Assembly (NCBI GenBank): GCA_025024175.1
Contig: QCXZ01000001.1
Span: 32,730,942 to 32,794,941, forward strand
Reading direction: 5' to 3'
From: Rhyzopertha dominica
Lineage: Eukaryota > Arthropoda > Insecta > Coleoptera > Bostrichidae
Length of the DNA: 64,000 bases
Made by a program: the position numbers and the translations under genes. This document shows positions 25,166-37,174 of this stretch, in pieces (the stretch's first letter is position 1; each line of letters begins with the position of its first letter). Below the pieces are notes generated by a model. The model saw nothing but the letters and a program-made list of their open reading frames with translations, was not told where the DNA came from and searched no databases.

Positions 25166-25917
25166 ACATATAACCTGTTACCTCATTTCTTTTGAACATT
25201 ACTCGAAAGTACATGTAATATAGCAGTTCATAAAATGACAAAAAAAACATCGACCAGGAATTTTAGATAAATTGCGAATATAGCGTGTTCAATGCGCTGG
25301 GACAGCTGCTTACCATAAGAAAACAACCACTTGATTTGGTCTATGGCTCGTCGAAATGGATAGTGCCGTACACAGTTGCCTTTTCTTGTTCAACTTTAAT
25401 TTTAGTCGTTTGTTTTCACAAAACACAAAATCAGAAACTAACGAACATCGATCTACAAACGAAGAAAACACATACTTTTTAAGTTCCTGTTCTGGCTGCT
25501 AAAACGTCTTCAATATATAAAAATTGAAATACGCTATTACAATAGATCAAAGAGATACACTACTTGACGCATATTTCCAGTAGAAGGTTATATGCTGACG
25601 TCAAAATAAATTTACTACGTGATGTTATGGATATTATCTAAACTTTTAAAGGCAGCGTAAAATCGTCAAGAGTTGAAAAGAACAATATAATGGATTTAAA
25701 GCGAATCTCACGAACGTGCAGGCTTAAGGAAGTTGATGCACTGGTCGACACCATCAGCACAAAATAAATGTGATACGAAAAGAAGAATACTACCGAGAAA
25801 TGTAGGATCGTAGTTGACGAAATTATAACCCCGACGATGTGAAGTTCGCATTTATTAATTTGAGAAACTACATAAACGAAAGGTTTCATTACAGTTGTTT
25901 TAAGCAAAGATGAGATG
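25166..25917. other. No gene recognised
   Basis: AT-rich DNA. A minus-strand frame at 25,638-25,922 is hydrophobic and low-complexity and looks like chance. The upstream part of the following transposase could lie here but was not readable. Confidence 0.35.
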
Positions 25918-26150
25918 TGCAAAGCCAGCTAGGTCACGTGATTTAAAGCCAACAAGCTTTGAAGATGTTCTTAAAAAGGAGAGATGGAAACAAGCCAGCT
26001 ACTTTTTGTGACCAAATTGATAAAGTAACTGCTGGCATACGACATGTGGAATATAGAAGAAATAGAAAAAGTTATTGTCCACAAAAAATGATGCAAAAAA
26101 TTAGGTACTACCGGATTAACGTGTCAAGCACAATAGAAGCTAGGATGGTA
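25918..26150 (+). pseudogene. IS630-type transposase C-terminal fragment
   Basis: The plus strand reads PARSRDLKP at the start, the equivalent of the W-PARSPDLTP-LDFFLWG block that carries the last catalytic region. An NKPAT block follows, then IDKVTAGIRHVE and, with a frameshift, EEIEKVIV. These match the order of the C-terminal arm of the insect IS630-type transposases. Only the C-terminal part is present. It is a different lineage from copies A and B as far as the short text allows. Confidence 0.5.
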
Positions 26151-26269
26151 AGTACCAAGAGACCAACACTAATCAAAGAATCAAATATTCGACGGTTTTA
26201 ATTTACTGTTACTGTGTGCGAACAATTTCATTGAAAAAAATTTAGCTGTGCCTAGTTAAGAAACTGTTA

Positions 26270-26570
26270 TAATGCCGCCACGGAGTTCGAGAATGAATTG
26301 CCAGTACATACAATATGTAAATGTGACAAATGGCGTGTCTTCATTAAAAGCGAAGCGGTAATCAAATAATGGATAAAGTGCTCTGCACGTCATTCTGAAC
26401 TAATTTAAAATAATTTCACTACGGGCATCGACACGACACCATAACCGACGACAATGCAAACACGTGCTGCGCTAATCGACATTTTCCATCACGAAATGCA
26501 CAAATTCAGCACACGAAGTTAAAATTTAAATGTTAGTGCAAACATCGCGAGCCATTAATTGAATTACTTC
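26270..26570. other. GC-richer island, possible regulatory DNA
   Basis: A block with raised G+C and no frame. It holds ATTA-type cores near its end (GCCATTAATTGAATTACTTC) and several ACGACA-like words. A conserved noncoding element is possible; this is inference from composition only. Confidence 0.25.
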
Positions 26571-27199
26571 GTATGTGTCGCTCTGTTCAAGCGTTTTTTT
26601 TTATGTCGGATGGAAGCACGCCAGATGTTGGCCTAGAATGTGGATGACAGTTGGGACAAAAGTTAAGGTCAAGACTTACAAATTTCCGCCCGCGAAAATA
26701 GTTCTTCGAAACATTATTATAGGAGCTCCTCTACAATGAAACTTTGCTGAACCGAATTATGCATGTATACAATATCTTTGTGGTAGACGATGTATGTACA
26801 GATCTTCCTCCATACATATAGCACACCTATAATAAAGCAAAAATAGACATCCTTCGTTTAAAAAAATTGTGAGCACTGAAAAAAAATCAATGTATAAATG
26901 ATAAGCAAAACAGTCATTTAGATTGATTAACAATTACAAAAAACCACAAACACTTTGGAAAATTGAATTAGCAATATATAGTGTCAAAAACGATAAAAGA
27001 TAATGAGTACATAGATCCCAACAAGTCAATATTAAAACATCCACAAGTCAAATAAAGCTTTGTGAATTGTAAAAACTGATTACCAAAAGAAATTTTGTTA
27101 ACTATACGAAGATGATTTACGCACGTCAGACAAAATAGCACCATCTATTAAATTTTTGAGAATTTTATGATGCAATTTAAACCACCTGAGATCAACAGA
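26571..27199. other. No gene seen
   Basis: AT-rich DNA without coding or repeat signal. Confidence 0.4.
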
Positions 27200-27440
27200 A
27201 GCTAACAGACATGTTTCCAATTTGGTGTCCGTTAAGAAAGAAAATGCTGCTAGTGTTGATGAAAAAAATCATAAAGATCAAATTTGAGAAAATTTTTGAA
27301 ATTAGTGGACACATAAACAAGCAAGACTGCAGTATATGGGGTGAGGAAGATAAGAAAAATACTAAAGCAACGACTGTATTAAGGAAAAGTTACTGTGCGG
27401 AAAAATTGATCGGAATGTCCCAAAATGTTATCGTAAGTTT
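27200..27440 (+). pseudogene. IS630-type transposase, central fragment
   Basis: The plus strand gives ISGHINKQDCSIWGEED, a close match to the GxVNKQNCRIWGxENP block just after the first catalytic D of these transposases. An LRKVTV block follows in another frame (usual HPxKVTVW). An upstream stretch VSVKKENAASVDEK may be the end of the DNA-binding half (ENIAAV-type). The later catalytic blocks are missing. Confidence 0.6.
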
Positions 27441-28134
27441 TAGGAAAACAAATTTAGCCTATCAAAGAAGCAGAGCGAACATGCTCTTTTACTATTAACT
27501 GCAATATTTGTACTAAAAAATATGTTTTTTTTATTAAATTAAACTCAATTGGAATGTCAAATCGGGGCACTACTAGACTATTAAACAAACTGATTACATT
27601 CAAAAAGAGGATTAACCTCCAGTGATGTAAGCAACTAACAGTCTTATCTCTTTCGCGAAACAAGCAACATTTCCAATGGCAATGATAAGTTATTTTTTAT
27701 ACAATCGAGTTCAGGCCAATATGGCAACATATAAAAAGTGATCATCAAAGTACAAAAATGTATGCTTATAAACACCATTAATCATCTTTGTGATTTGTGA
27801 TTCAAGCATATATGGTATGTTAGTCGAAATCAAAACAATAGGTTAATCTAGTGTTAGGGTTAGCAAAACGGTTGACACCCACCTTCAACCTTTATCCGTT
27901 TTTACTGAACCAATAAAAAAGAAAAAAAATGTATATCTATTTGGCAAAGCTAAACTAAAACAAACGGAGGTGGTCCACAATTTTGCACTACTATCCAATT
28001 GGTTAAACACAAGTTTATATTTTATACTTATATTAAACATGTAAGAAGAATAATTTATGTGATATTGGTAAAGAATTTGCTGTCGTGGATGCTAGAAACC
28101 CTTGATAAAATAGATACAAACAGGAAAATTCCAA
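27441..28134. other. No gene seen
   Basis: AT-rich DNA. Any 3' part of the preceding transposase is unreadable. Confidence 0.4.
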
Positions 28135-28260
28135 GCGCAGTCTCCATATAATCTTGGTCTCAGTAATCTAGGAGAAACCAATTTTGCAACATGGGTCTGG
28201 GCAAACATTTGCACTAGAAAGTTAATTTCACTATTTAATCTGCGCTGTTGATATAAATGC
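28135..28260. repeat. Dispersed repeat, copy 2
   Basis: This block shares CTCCATATAATCTTGG, the TTGCAAC/ATGGG block and the TTTAATCTGCGCTGTTG block with 17,905-18,000, in the same order and strand. Further words (AAGTGTTACCT, near 28,545 and 18,053) may extend the relation beyond this core. Confidence 0.6.
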
Positions 28261-29654
28261 ATTTTCTTCTTGGATGAGGCTAATTTAAAACAAAAGAATA
28301 TAACTTTTTTATAATCTAACAAAACAACAAAATAAATCGAACAAAAAGTGATATTCTATTAAAATTTACAAATAATATGATTTAAAAACCATAAATACAG
28401 GCTCACGTTAGAATAATTAAACGGTCTATTTTAAAATTTTGCCAGTGGCTGTTGACACTTGATATCAGTAAACATGTAAATTTCCGGTCAACAGTACGGT
28501 TATGTTAAGTGTGACCTTGCCAACGGTTAGTACCTTTGCAAGTGTTACCTCACTGTAATCACTATGTCAAAATTACAGGCTTCAGCCGGCTACACTATAA
28601 CATGACCGGTTATGTGCAGCACCAATCATCATCGGCCGCTCGCGACTGCGGTGTAGTCAATATGAACAGAAACAGAACAGAAACTCCGTTTCTAACCATT
28701 TATATTTAGATAATAGAAATTTTACTATTCAGAACAACATTTGTGCCGCCTCCTAGAAAAATGTTTTATCGTTCTACTCAAACGATTAGTTTTTATTCCG
28801 CACTGTTCTTTATAAGTCTACATCTACAGACTTCAAGGAGAGGTAAGAAACCAGTTTAACCGTGCTATCTTATTAAACAGAAACCAGGAAGATATGGAAA
28901 GGAGCACAGACAAAGAAAATCCGGAGAGCGTGAAGAATCTCCGATAGCGACCACCAACCATTACCCCATGTAGAGCTCCAGCAAGCAAACGGAATAAACA
29001 AACGAAATCACCCAAAGAAGTGCTGACACAATCACGCAAGAGCAACCTAAACAGGACACAGCAATCATAATTGCCTCTTGCAAAACATAAGAAAGTAACA
29101 ACTAAGGATGTCTTAAAGCTGTAAACAAAAGAAGAATAATGAACCGAATAATTAAAAATCAAAAACAGAAATATCTAAGGAAAGGCTTCAGTGTTTAGGT
29201 GCACCCTGCAAACCTACCCATTCCTCAGCTTCACGTAACATGAGCTACGTGGTAGCCCACTAGCAACAAGCAACTCCTCCAACCCAGCAAAGACGGACGG
29301 CCTGGCGGTATATCCAGAAGCGTCTCAACCACTTATGTATCTAGGTGATGTATTATTTATATTTAATTATTATTATTTTCGTCCGCATTTAAATTCACGG
29401 CTTCATCTTTCACATACATGTATGGATTTCACTAGGCGTCATTATTGTTTTAAGACAATTATTGAATGTTATTAAGAACAGAAACAAACTCATAGGATCA
29501 ACTAGATGGGGAAATTGGTTAGGCTTTGGGCAATTTAACTGAATTGGGTATTATCACTCTTTTTTTAAATTACGTAAAATGAATCTTGAAGTGCTTATAT
29601 ATCGTACGACATGTTTAAAAAAAATATTTGTAGGTTTTTCAGGTCTGAAATTCG
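28261..29654. other. No gene recognised
   Basis: A GC-richer patch at 28,480-28,660 may continue the repeat just upstream. A minus-strand frame of 109 codons (28,833-29,162) is rich in phenylalanine, leucine and serine and matches nothing I know; I treat it as chance. Confidence 0.35.
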
Positions 29655-30668
29655 AATATTAGGAGTCACCGCCAAAACGCTTCTATCCAATGTTATTCAA
29701 CTCGTGACGTCAAGTGTCATGTAAACATTACCGGGGAGCGTGCTGATTAATGGTGTAGTATCATTCTTGTATTTGAAAAGCTTTTGTATGGTGTTTATTG
29801 AAAGGACGGTGTAAGACGTCGCACCAAAAAGTGATTTGTGTAGTTTTACAAGCATCTATTATGTATGGAAAACAAAACAAGAGTTGTTTTGTACATGGTT
29901 ATAAAAGTACTTCAGTCAGTACAGCTAACAAAATATTTTTGTAATCATTCCTCGAGATTATCAACATATGAAAAAGTTATTTAAAGCCCCTAGGCGTGAT
30001 ATGCCGAAATTTGTTTGTTTTTCTGTTGTGAAGATCAACTTAATTCTTAATGCAAGTTTTATTATTCTTTTTGGGGTTTCCATTTTGTTATAGCTTAAAG
30101 AGGATATAGAAAATTATATGCGTTTTAAGTTGATAGAGGGAAATATTATAATAAAGAAAGACGTTTGTTTCCCATATATTCGACTGGTAGCAAGACCGGA
30201 AACGAGCCGCAACAGCCCCGAAAATAAATGACAATTTATATTTATGCTGACCTCTAAAATAAATGTCATTTTTAGGGTACATTTTTGATTCTTACATTTG
30301 TATGTTTACAAATAGTATGTGTCCAACAACCCACTGTGATCAAATTATTAATGCTAAGTTAATTTGATAAAAAGTTCACTTATGCTGTTGCTTTTACGTT
30401 CCTCATCTCCGCCGCGTTGAACCGCTCGTCGTTGTACACAAATTCCATAACAATGAACATGCCTTCAGAAGTCATAACTTATAAGTATTTCACTTTTTCT
30501 TGGCGTATTTTAATTCGCTTGTCACAAAATGAATGCAAACAATAAACTGATAAATTGACAGGCTGAGGCTGACGCGTAACGCACTGACCCCAGATGTAAA
30601 CAAGCGGCCATTTACAAGACACCTGACGTCACGCCCAATATATTCGCGTTTTGGCGGTCCCTTTAAAT
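29655..30668 (+). mobile_element. Inverted-repeat element with broken THAP domain (P-element-like)
   Basis: The ends are inverted repeats: ACCGCCAAAACGC lies at the left (about 29,668) and its reverse complement at the right (about 30,657). A second matching block, GTGACGTCA-GTGTC-TGTAAA, lies further in on both sides. The flanks both show AATATT, a possible target duplication. Inside, from the ATG at 29,861, the plus strand reads NKSCFVHGYKSTSVSTANKI. This matches the start of a THAP zinc finger with its second cysteine changed to tyrosine. After a frameshift it gives IPRDYQHMKKLFKAPRRD and CEDQL (usual CEDHF, histidine lost). A good acceptor, TTTTGTTATAG, then precedes LKEDIENYMRFKLIEGNIII, which resembles the segment after the THAP finger in P-element-like proteins. 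No catalytic domain remains, so this is a deletion derivative. Confidence 0.7.
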
Positions 30669-31339
30669 ATTCACATTTTTAATATTAAAAATACACATTA
30701 CGATCCATTTTTTCGAATTTATAAGCTGTCACAGCTGTTTTGTGTATTAGATGCTACCCAATTGTGGGTGTTACAAGAAGAACATCATGTTTAAAAATAA
30801 ATATATAAAATAAGTATAATGAAACATATATCATTCTTCCGCAAAATTGTTTGCTCGTGTTTGAATAAATGTCGCGTGTTTTAAATTTGTAATAATGTTT
30901 TCCTGACGTATAAAAGTACGTGGAATGCACATTTTAGGCTCTAATACTACTTCTTCTCAATTACGAATTGTAAGTGGTAAATTAGCAATTAATTGTAACA
31001 CTTCAAGCTTTGTTAATGAAAAGTAATTTGCGTCACGATTGCTCGATTTGCGGTTACTGTGATATGGGAATAGAACTAATGTTTATTTCTGAAAACAATA
31101 AATGCCAGATGCCAATAGGACAAAGACTGCAACCAAATACCATTCCAGCATTGCTCTACCGGAAGATAAAAGACAGAAATGCCCATGAAAGATGATAATA
31201 GGTAGGAATGTTGATCCCGTGTTTCGCAGCCCAAATCCCTTTTTGTAACCAGATCGAGAAGTTGCCAAACACGAAACGTCACCGTAAGAAGACACCCTGA
31301 CATCCTGAAGAATTAAAACAAAAACTGATTTCAATTAAT
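30669..31339. other. No gene seen
   Basis: AT-rich DNA. Short frames on both strands at 31,010-31,334 overlap one another and carry no family signal. Confidence 0.35.
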
Positions 31340-31720
31340 TAGTACTGTACGCCAACGATAACTCGCAAGCCGGCGACGGCGCTGTGACCAATTAAATTAT
31401 GCTACAGCAACCACGTCAACGGCGACTTTCGAGAAAACTAATACCACTTCCGATCGTTCATCAATCAACGTCAATTGTCTGACGTCCGTTGCCGTGAATG
31501 AATTGCATCAGTGCATAATCAGCGACGAAAACAAAACAAAGTAAGATCCATCGACGTAATAAGAAAGACGGTCTTCCTGGGGGATCGCGGAGCCGGCCGT
31601 GAAAAAAGGCGTCGGGACGCCGGACAAGCCGGGGATTTAATTTTATCCACGGGTACCGAACGCAAAAACAACTTTCGCCACGCCCACACGGCCCCCTGGC
31701 TAGACGTCGGCTATTGAGGA
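31340..31720. other. GC-richer island with frames on both strands
   Basis: The most GC-rich part (31,570-31,715) has open frames on both strands: 91 codons minus, 68 codons plus. Both are rich in arginine, glycine and proline, as expected from composition. I see no domain and no splice signals that favour one strand. A promoter-like or regulatory island is as likely as an exon. Confidence 0.25.
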
Positions 31721-33379
31721 TGTAAAATGGTGACAATGTACTCGGAAAATTGTAGCTGGGCGTAATAGGTTTTATCTTGGGTAAAAATACAGAATAAAAC
31801 AGTCCAGAACAGTCAACTGGGAGAATTTTGTAGTAATCAACTACTTATAGGACAAAAGCCTTTAAAAAAATTAACAGCAACATCAAATGTGACCATTAAA
31901 TCTTCACCAAAACCTAAAACATAATAGCAATCTAATAATTACTAAGAAAAAGAAATACGTTTCCTTCAATGTTATTTAATATTTATTATCGGCATCTGAA
32001 AATTCTGTTTTCCATCGTTTACAACTCTGAACTATGTAGTTGTACTCGTATATCCTCAAAACAGTCTCTATCTTACATTCAAAATTTGTCCGTAAATGTT
32101 TTATAAGCAAAAAAAAACTGACAACACTTCAGTGATGCTTAGCGAGTTAGCATACATTTCAGGTCACAACCGACATGTTAAAATTATCACTATGCAGTAT
32201 CATGGTAAAATAACTCTAGGCTGATATCAGTCTCTTGCCAATGCACAAGTAAATACCACTATATAAAAGGTAGATATCTGAATTAGTTCGAATTTATACT
32301 AATATACCAACCAAGTTTCAATACCTACAGTGGAAGTTTTATTTTGAACAAATCTCATCCTACAACTGCAAACAGTTTCCTGAGTTTTTTTTTTATCTGA
32401 GGTCGTTTCCCTTGTATTTACGCAGTATGTAGCACTATGTTCAACGACTCCATTCACAACTTTTTTCGTAGCTCGCTAAATTTTCGCCAGAACGAAATGT
32501 GGAAGTTTATAAAATTAGGTGTGCGTCAAAGGATTATGCTTTTTGAACACTACAAACCTAATGAAATGCAAACCATGTTACAAAATTATCTATAATTTAC
32601 ACTTTATGCTCAAAAGCATTCCTTTTATTAATGCTAAAGAGAATTTCTTTTACCTTTAGCTCCTTGGATCGATGTCGATTCAGCACAAGTCGAGTTTAAA
32701 AATTATAATTTATCTAGATAATTATTTTTAAGCTTGTAAGTATTTTATAATTAATTTTACTAATGTTAAAAGCGACTCTATCATAAATGAAATCTTAGCA
32801 AGACTGGATGTAATAAATATTTAAATAATGTTTCTCACAAGATTTTTAGTGTCTTTAAGTATATGATGACGCTGCACAACGATATTTTCACACCACCATC
32901 AATAGAGATCTTCGATTGACAGCAGTACTATGAACCGTACTATGCTTGGGAAGCTGTTACAGAAGTAGCATTAGCTAGTGATAGACACAACTAAAATTGT
33001 TGAATAATACCGCACCCCCGAATATAAGAAGATCCAATTCAAGGAGTTTGCTTTAAATTTCCAATTATCAACTCATGTCGAAGGCCTAAGGTTGAAACCA
33101 GGCCACTCGTTATAACAACTGCTAGTCAACCTAAAAAAAAAACATGGCATGGTGCATGTAGTAACCAAAACTTGAAGAANGGCAATGTTAAACGGGACCC
33201 CTACCATCAATGTGGTCTNGTATAATTTTCCTAGGATGAAGTGGTAGAATTTACATAAATAGGTTTCGCATAAACCAAGTTGCAACAGCTGTAACATGGA
33301 TGAACAAAACAATATTTGAGCTTAGAACGTTGTATCCTTTCAATAAGTACCATTTCAACGTATGTTAGCATTTTTATTA
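31721..33379. other. No gene seen
   Basis: AT-rich DNA. The N-containing minus-strand frame at 33,073-33,312 may belong to the decayed 3' part of the transposase that follows, but no block was recognised in it. Confidence 0.4.
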
Positions 33380-33760
33380 ATTCGTAGCCCCAGCTCCCTG
33401 GAGGCTTTTTACAGTAGAACCGAGGAAGTTTTAAATCAGGCGATCTTACAGGTCATAATACAGATCCGCCTCTTTCTATCCATCCAAGTGGAAAAGTTTG
33501 GTGTAAATGCTCTCTAAAGGCAATCGAAAAATGAGCTTTGTGGCCTTTGATACAAAGGAATGTCGTCGAAAATATCAGCCATTTTGTTCTGCAGAAAGTT
33601 TAGTTAAGCAGCCTCTGTTGTAGATTTGATAAAACAACACAACCTAGAAACCTGTCGCCTACAATACCGATTCAAATGTTTAGCGACGTCCAGATTCCAT
33701 TAGAATTAGAGCACGAAGATTTTCGTCGGCCCAAACATGCGTAATGTGGAAATTAACAAC
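33380..33760 (-). pseudogene. IS630-type transposase fragment
   Basis: Read on the minus strand, the order is: HVWADEN (usual YWADENPH), then IGIVGDRFLG (usual AGIVGDRLIGP). After a damaged middle come LGWIERGGSVL and PVRSPDLK (usual RWIGRGGPVxWPPRSPDLTPLDF). A closing PPGSWGYE corresponds to FLWGxxK. These are the catalytic-domain blocks of the same transposase group as copy A. The region between IGIVGDRFLG and LGWIERGG is frameshifted, and both ends of the gene are missing or unreadable. Confidence 0.7.
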
Positions 33761-34539
33761 TCCACAAGCGTATCGCTACCTCCTCCCCGAACTAAGCTGT
33801 ATCCACGATAGAATTTCTTCTACTCTGCCGACCTTCGTCTTTCCAAACCTACGATATGCAGGAATCTGGAGATATAGATAAGCTTAATCATAAAGACGTC
33901 GCGCTTCGGTGGCAATGGCCATTAGCCCGACGACACATGAAATGCATGTCGGTTAATTCTGCGTTATTAGAATGAACAGTCATAACAAACGAAAACTTGT
34001 GACAAGTCTACTTTTTAGTATTTTTCACAAAATATCAGTCAACTATGATAAGAAAATGCAAGTTTTTGCAAAATAAAAAATGAGCTAAAAAAGAAAATTG
34101 TGCAGATCCATGTTTATTAAGATTTTTTTTTATTTTTACCTGATTTAAACTCTAGATATAACTGAAGTTATGTTATGTTATGTTATGCACAAATCATAAG
34201 CGACTTGATGACTTTTTAATTAAACACCTGTTACAAAAACTACATGAACTGCAACATGACAATCAACGTGAAGGTTGCAGTTGCTGAAAAGAAATATCTG
34301 TATTCTAAAAATTAATATGAATAATTTAAAAAATTACAAAATGAGTGCTTTGCAATGGTTTCGAAAATTTCCTATTTACTTCGAATTGTTCTATTCTGTC
34401 CCAGACCCAGACTGCACAATTATTTACGTCACAAGCTCTGAAAACACATCAATAACAGTGGATGCAACTTTCAAAAGGCATCGGCGACTACAATACCCGT
34501 CGTCCAGACGTTATCTTTGTACGTGAAACAATGCGATAA
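33761..34539. other. No gene; one microsatellite
   Basis: This stretch contains the (TTATG)4 run at 34,167-34,187. The 5' half of the preceding minus-strand transposase should lie at 33,760-34,100 but was not recognisable. Confidence 0.4.
34167..34187. repeat. (TTATG)4 microsatellite
   Basis: Four consecutive TTATG units. Confidence 0.9.
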
Positions 34540-34870
34540 TAATAATTACTATTGAACGGCGGTTCAGTGAACCTGGCGATTCTGTTTTTGTCGCAAACAT
34601 ATGCGCGTAAAGGCGTAGGGTCGTCCTCGAGCGCCTACTGCGAGATGTGAGAAAGTTACGGGCGCCGCCCGTACCACATGCGACTTTTTGTCGCCACCCG
34701 GCTTCTTAATGAACTTTTTCAGTTATGAATGGAACGGAATCGGTCGGTTTACAAGCGAGGTTGTACACAAGTCGCTCGCGCCCACACGAAAGAGAAAGGC
34801 AACGCTGGAATAAGTGACCTACAACGGGCATGAAGCTGTTTAGCTGCATTGTGTGAAAGCAAAGTGACTC
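34540..34870. other. GC-richer island, function unknown
   Basis: A GC-rich block without a usable frame. It includes GGGCGCCGCCC, an almost perfect palindrome, and TTAATGAAC. A possible regulatory island. Confidence 0.25.
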
Positions 34871-35394
34871 ACGCAGGAACAAACTGTTAAAGTGGATGAC
34901 GTTGCTGCATTATTTTCAGATACCATGCAGGATGTTTCATTAGGGCGAGCTTTCAGTCAATGTACAACGAAAACGAACATCTAAAATATTAATTTGTAAA
35001 CAATTTCATTTAAGCAAACAAATGTCCTTCACTTGGCAGAACATGATTCTTAATTCAAAACACAACCATCTAATTTAAAAATGTTAGCTACTAAATTAAC
35101 GATTACTATTGAGTGGGAGTGTTTTTTCTTTTATATGGGTATTATTTATTACTATCAACAAATGGCTCGCAAATTACCAATTTCTTGAAGGTACCGGTTA
35201 ATAAGTGTCTAACGCGTATATAGCAACCACTTCCATGCATACGGTGGTATGGTGGTTATTCACTTCAAATTGGGGTATACAATTTTCGAATGGTTTTGAA
35301 AAAATCAGCAGAAATATGTTGGAGTACTTCTCTTGGGATATTCTCAAAGAAAAAAATTGTGAATGCTCAAATCACCCATACTGTTAAAACAAAG
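34871..35394. other. No gene recognised
   Basis: AT-rich DNA. Part of the 5' half of the next transposase fragment may lie after 35,290, but only generic text is readable. Confidence 0.35.
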
Positions 35395-35600
35395 AATCCG
35401 ACAGTTCCTCTTTTGAACAATTTCTTCCACTCTGAAATGCAAAATATTTCTATCTTCCTCATCTTTCGGTTGACGGAGATTGTTGAACAGAGGGTGGGAA
35501 AGTTATGGTTCCACCAAGATGGCACAGCCAAAATTTACTAAATCTTTCAAGAGGATCTCTCAACGAGAGGTGATGTGACCCCTCCCGCACCATCTTTGAG
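35395..35600 (+). pseudogene. IS630-type transposase fragment
   Basis: The plus strand reads TVPLLNNFFHSEMQ, then LWFHQDGTAKIY, the counterpart of the MWFQQDGATCHTA block that carries the second catalytic D. It continues with EDLSTRGDVTPPAPSL, the equivalent of the ISRxGDVNWPPRS block with changes. It stops 50 bp before the mariner that begins at 35,651. Both 5' and 3' parts are missing. Confidence 0.55.
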
Positions 35601-35650
35601 ACGAAGGGGAAGTCCTGATGCTGTACAATTTAGTGCTGAACTGGAAAATA

Positions 35651-36812
35651 CGAGGGTGGATCCCTATGCTCTATCCCTGACCCCCTTACAGAAAAATTAC
35701 ACTGGCATTATATTTTTTATTTTTCAACGTGGTCTCCCTCTACACTAATGCACTTAGTGCATCGTACTCGAACACCTCTTTACAGCTTGCAACTGTTCAT
35801 AATTACTAGAAAAAAAATCCACGTAAGTTTTCTTTTAATTTGGGGTACAGCCTGTAATCACTGTGAACGAGATCCGGGGAGTACGGTGGGTACTTCACTA
35901 ATTCAAAGCCCACTTGATGTATAGCAGCCATGACAATACAAGATGTATGGCTGGGAGCATTTGTCTGATGAAACAGCACACCCTTCCTTAACTTTAATCG
36001 GCGTTTCTCTTTAAGAGTGTCTTGCAATTTAGAAATCAATTGTGCCTAATAGGCGTCTGTAATGCTTTTTCCCTTTTGCAAATAGTCAGTCAGGATGATT
36101 CCTCGAGCATACCAGAACAGACAGCCAAGCACGGCTTTGAATTTGCATGGAGTAGGAGAACCGCGATGTTTCCACTCTTTACATTGCGTCTTGGTCTCGG
36201 GATCACAGTGGTACACCCATGACTCGTCCATGGTCACATAACGACTAAGAAAGTTCTCTTTGTTTGTTTGGTACCATACCAAAAGATGCTCACGAATCAA
36301 AGATTTCTTTATTAATCATTGGTTAACAATCGGTGCACCACATGATATAAATAAGCCAGTATTTTCTTCAATGTCCCAAATGCGTACTCGTCGGTCTTTC
36401 TGTGCGATATCGTGTACCTTTTTAATGTTTTTGTCTGCTGTTATCGTTATGAGATGACCACCAGCATGTTGGTTTTCAGAGGATGTTCTTCCGCATTTAA
36501 AATCTCGACAGCAGCGTTTGACTGTGTCATAAGAAACTGCACTCTCCAATATTTGACACAATGTCTTCATGAAATTGAGTTGGCGTTATCCCCTTTTTCT
36601 GAAGGTTGCGCCTCTTTGTTCTAAAGGATCCATTTTTATGGACAATTACGACACACAGTTCAAGAATTAGCCGCAGGACAGCAACGCTTTGAAATATAAA
36701 GCTGATATTTTTTAGATGTGATCTACAAATGTCAGTACACTAACTGTTAAAAACATTAATCAAGCAACCACTTATAAATAGGTCAGAGGCGGAGTATAGG
36801 GATCAACCCTCT
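35651..36812 (-). mobile_element. Mariner element with terminal inverted repeats
   Basis: The left end starts CGAGGGTGGATCCCTATGC right after a TA. The right end, reverse-complemented, starts AGAGGGTTGATCCCTATAC. About 25 of the outer 32 bases match. The 1,162-bp length is close to that of a complete mariner (about 1.3 kb). The transposase lies on the minus strand between the repeats. This is the best-preserved transposon in the window. Confidence 0.85.
35717..36633 (-). pseudogene. Mariner transposase, lightly damaged
   Basis: The start is the ATG of MDPLEQRGATFRKRG at 36,633. A single frame can be followed from there to 35,806, broken by only three in-frame stops (at about codon 16, after IVNQ, and after SITDAY). 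Blocks in order are SYDTVKRCCRDFKCGRTSSE, VHDIAQKDRRVRIWDIEE, FLSRYVTMDESWVYH, LFWYARGIILTDYLQKGKS, LRKGVLFHQTNAPSHTS and YPPYSPDLVHSDYRLYPKLK. The first two catalytic aspartates sit in MDESW and, as the changed QTNAPSH (usual QDNAPAH), the second is N. The third lies in PDLVHSDY. After a frameshift at a phenylalanine run, KCISVEGDHVEK and a stop at 35,717 give the normal C-terminus. About 40 codons are missing between IVNQ and REHLL. The protein would be inactive. Confidence 0.85.
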
Positions 36813-37174
36813 CAAGAACAGTTTTCTCTATACAAGTATCATTTTCAAATACATCCTAATTTAAAATCAGTCAAAATTTGCACCTATGTTTATGTTATTT
36901 AATACGATTTAGACCAAGCTAAAGACGGGATGGTGAATTAATCGTAATGTTTGAGCACATGCCGTCTAGTAGAACACAATACGTTGGATACTGTATCATC
37001 AGAACTCCCACTTATGCAATGCTGTTACTCAAACTTCCAATCTGGGTCTTAGGGTACATTTCGACTCATGTCAACAATTTTGCAACAGAGAACAGTAACT
37101 GTATCATTGGATGACTGTAGTGTTTTGAAGAGTTCAAATTGTTCGTTGCGCTTCTATAATCCTACAGCTGCACA
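36813..37174. other. Spacer between two mariners
   Basis: AT-rich DNA. The N-terminal half of the next mariner should lie here but could not be read. Confidence 0.35.

Noticed and set aside
28833..29162. 109-codon minus-strand frame rich in F, L and S
   Set aside because: It resembles chance reading of purine-rich DNA on the opposite strand and has no domain.
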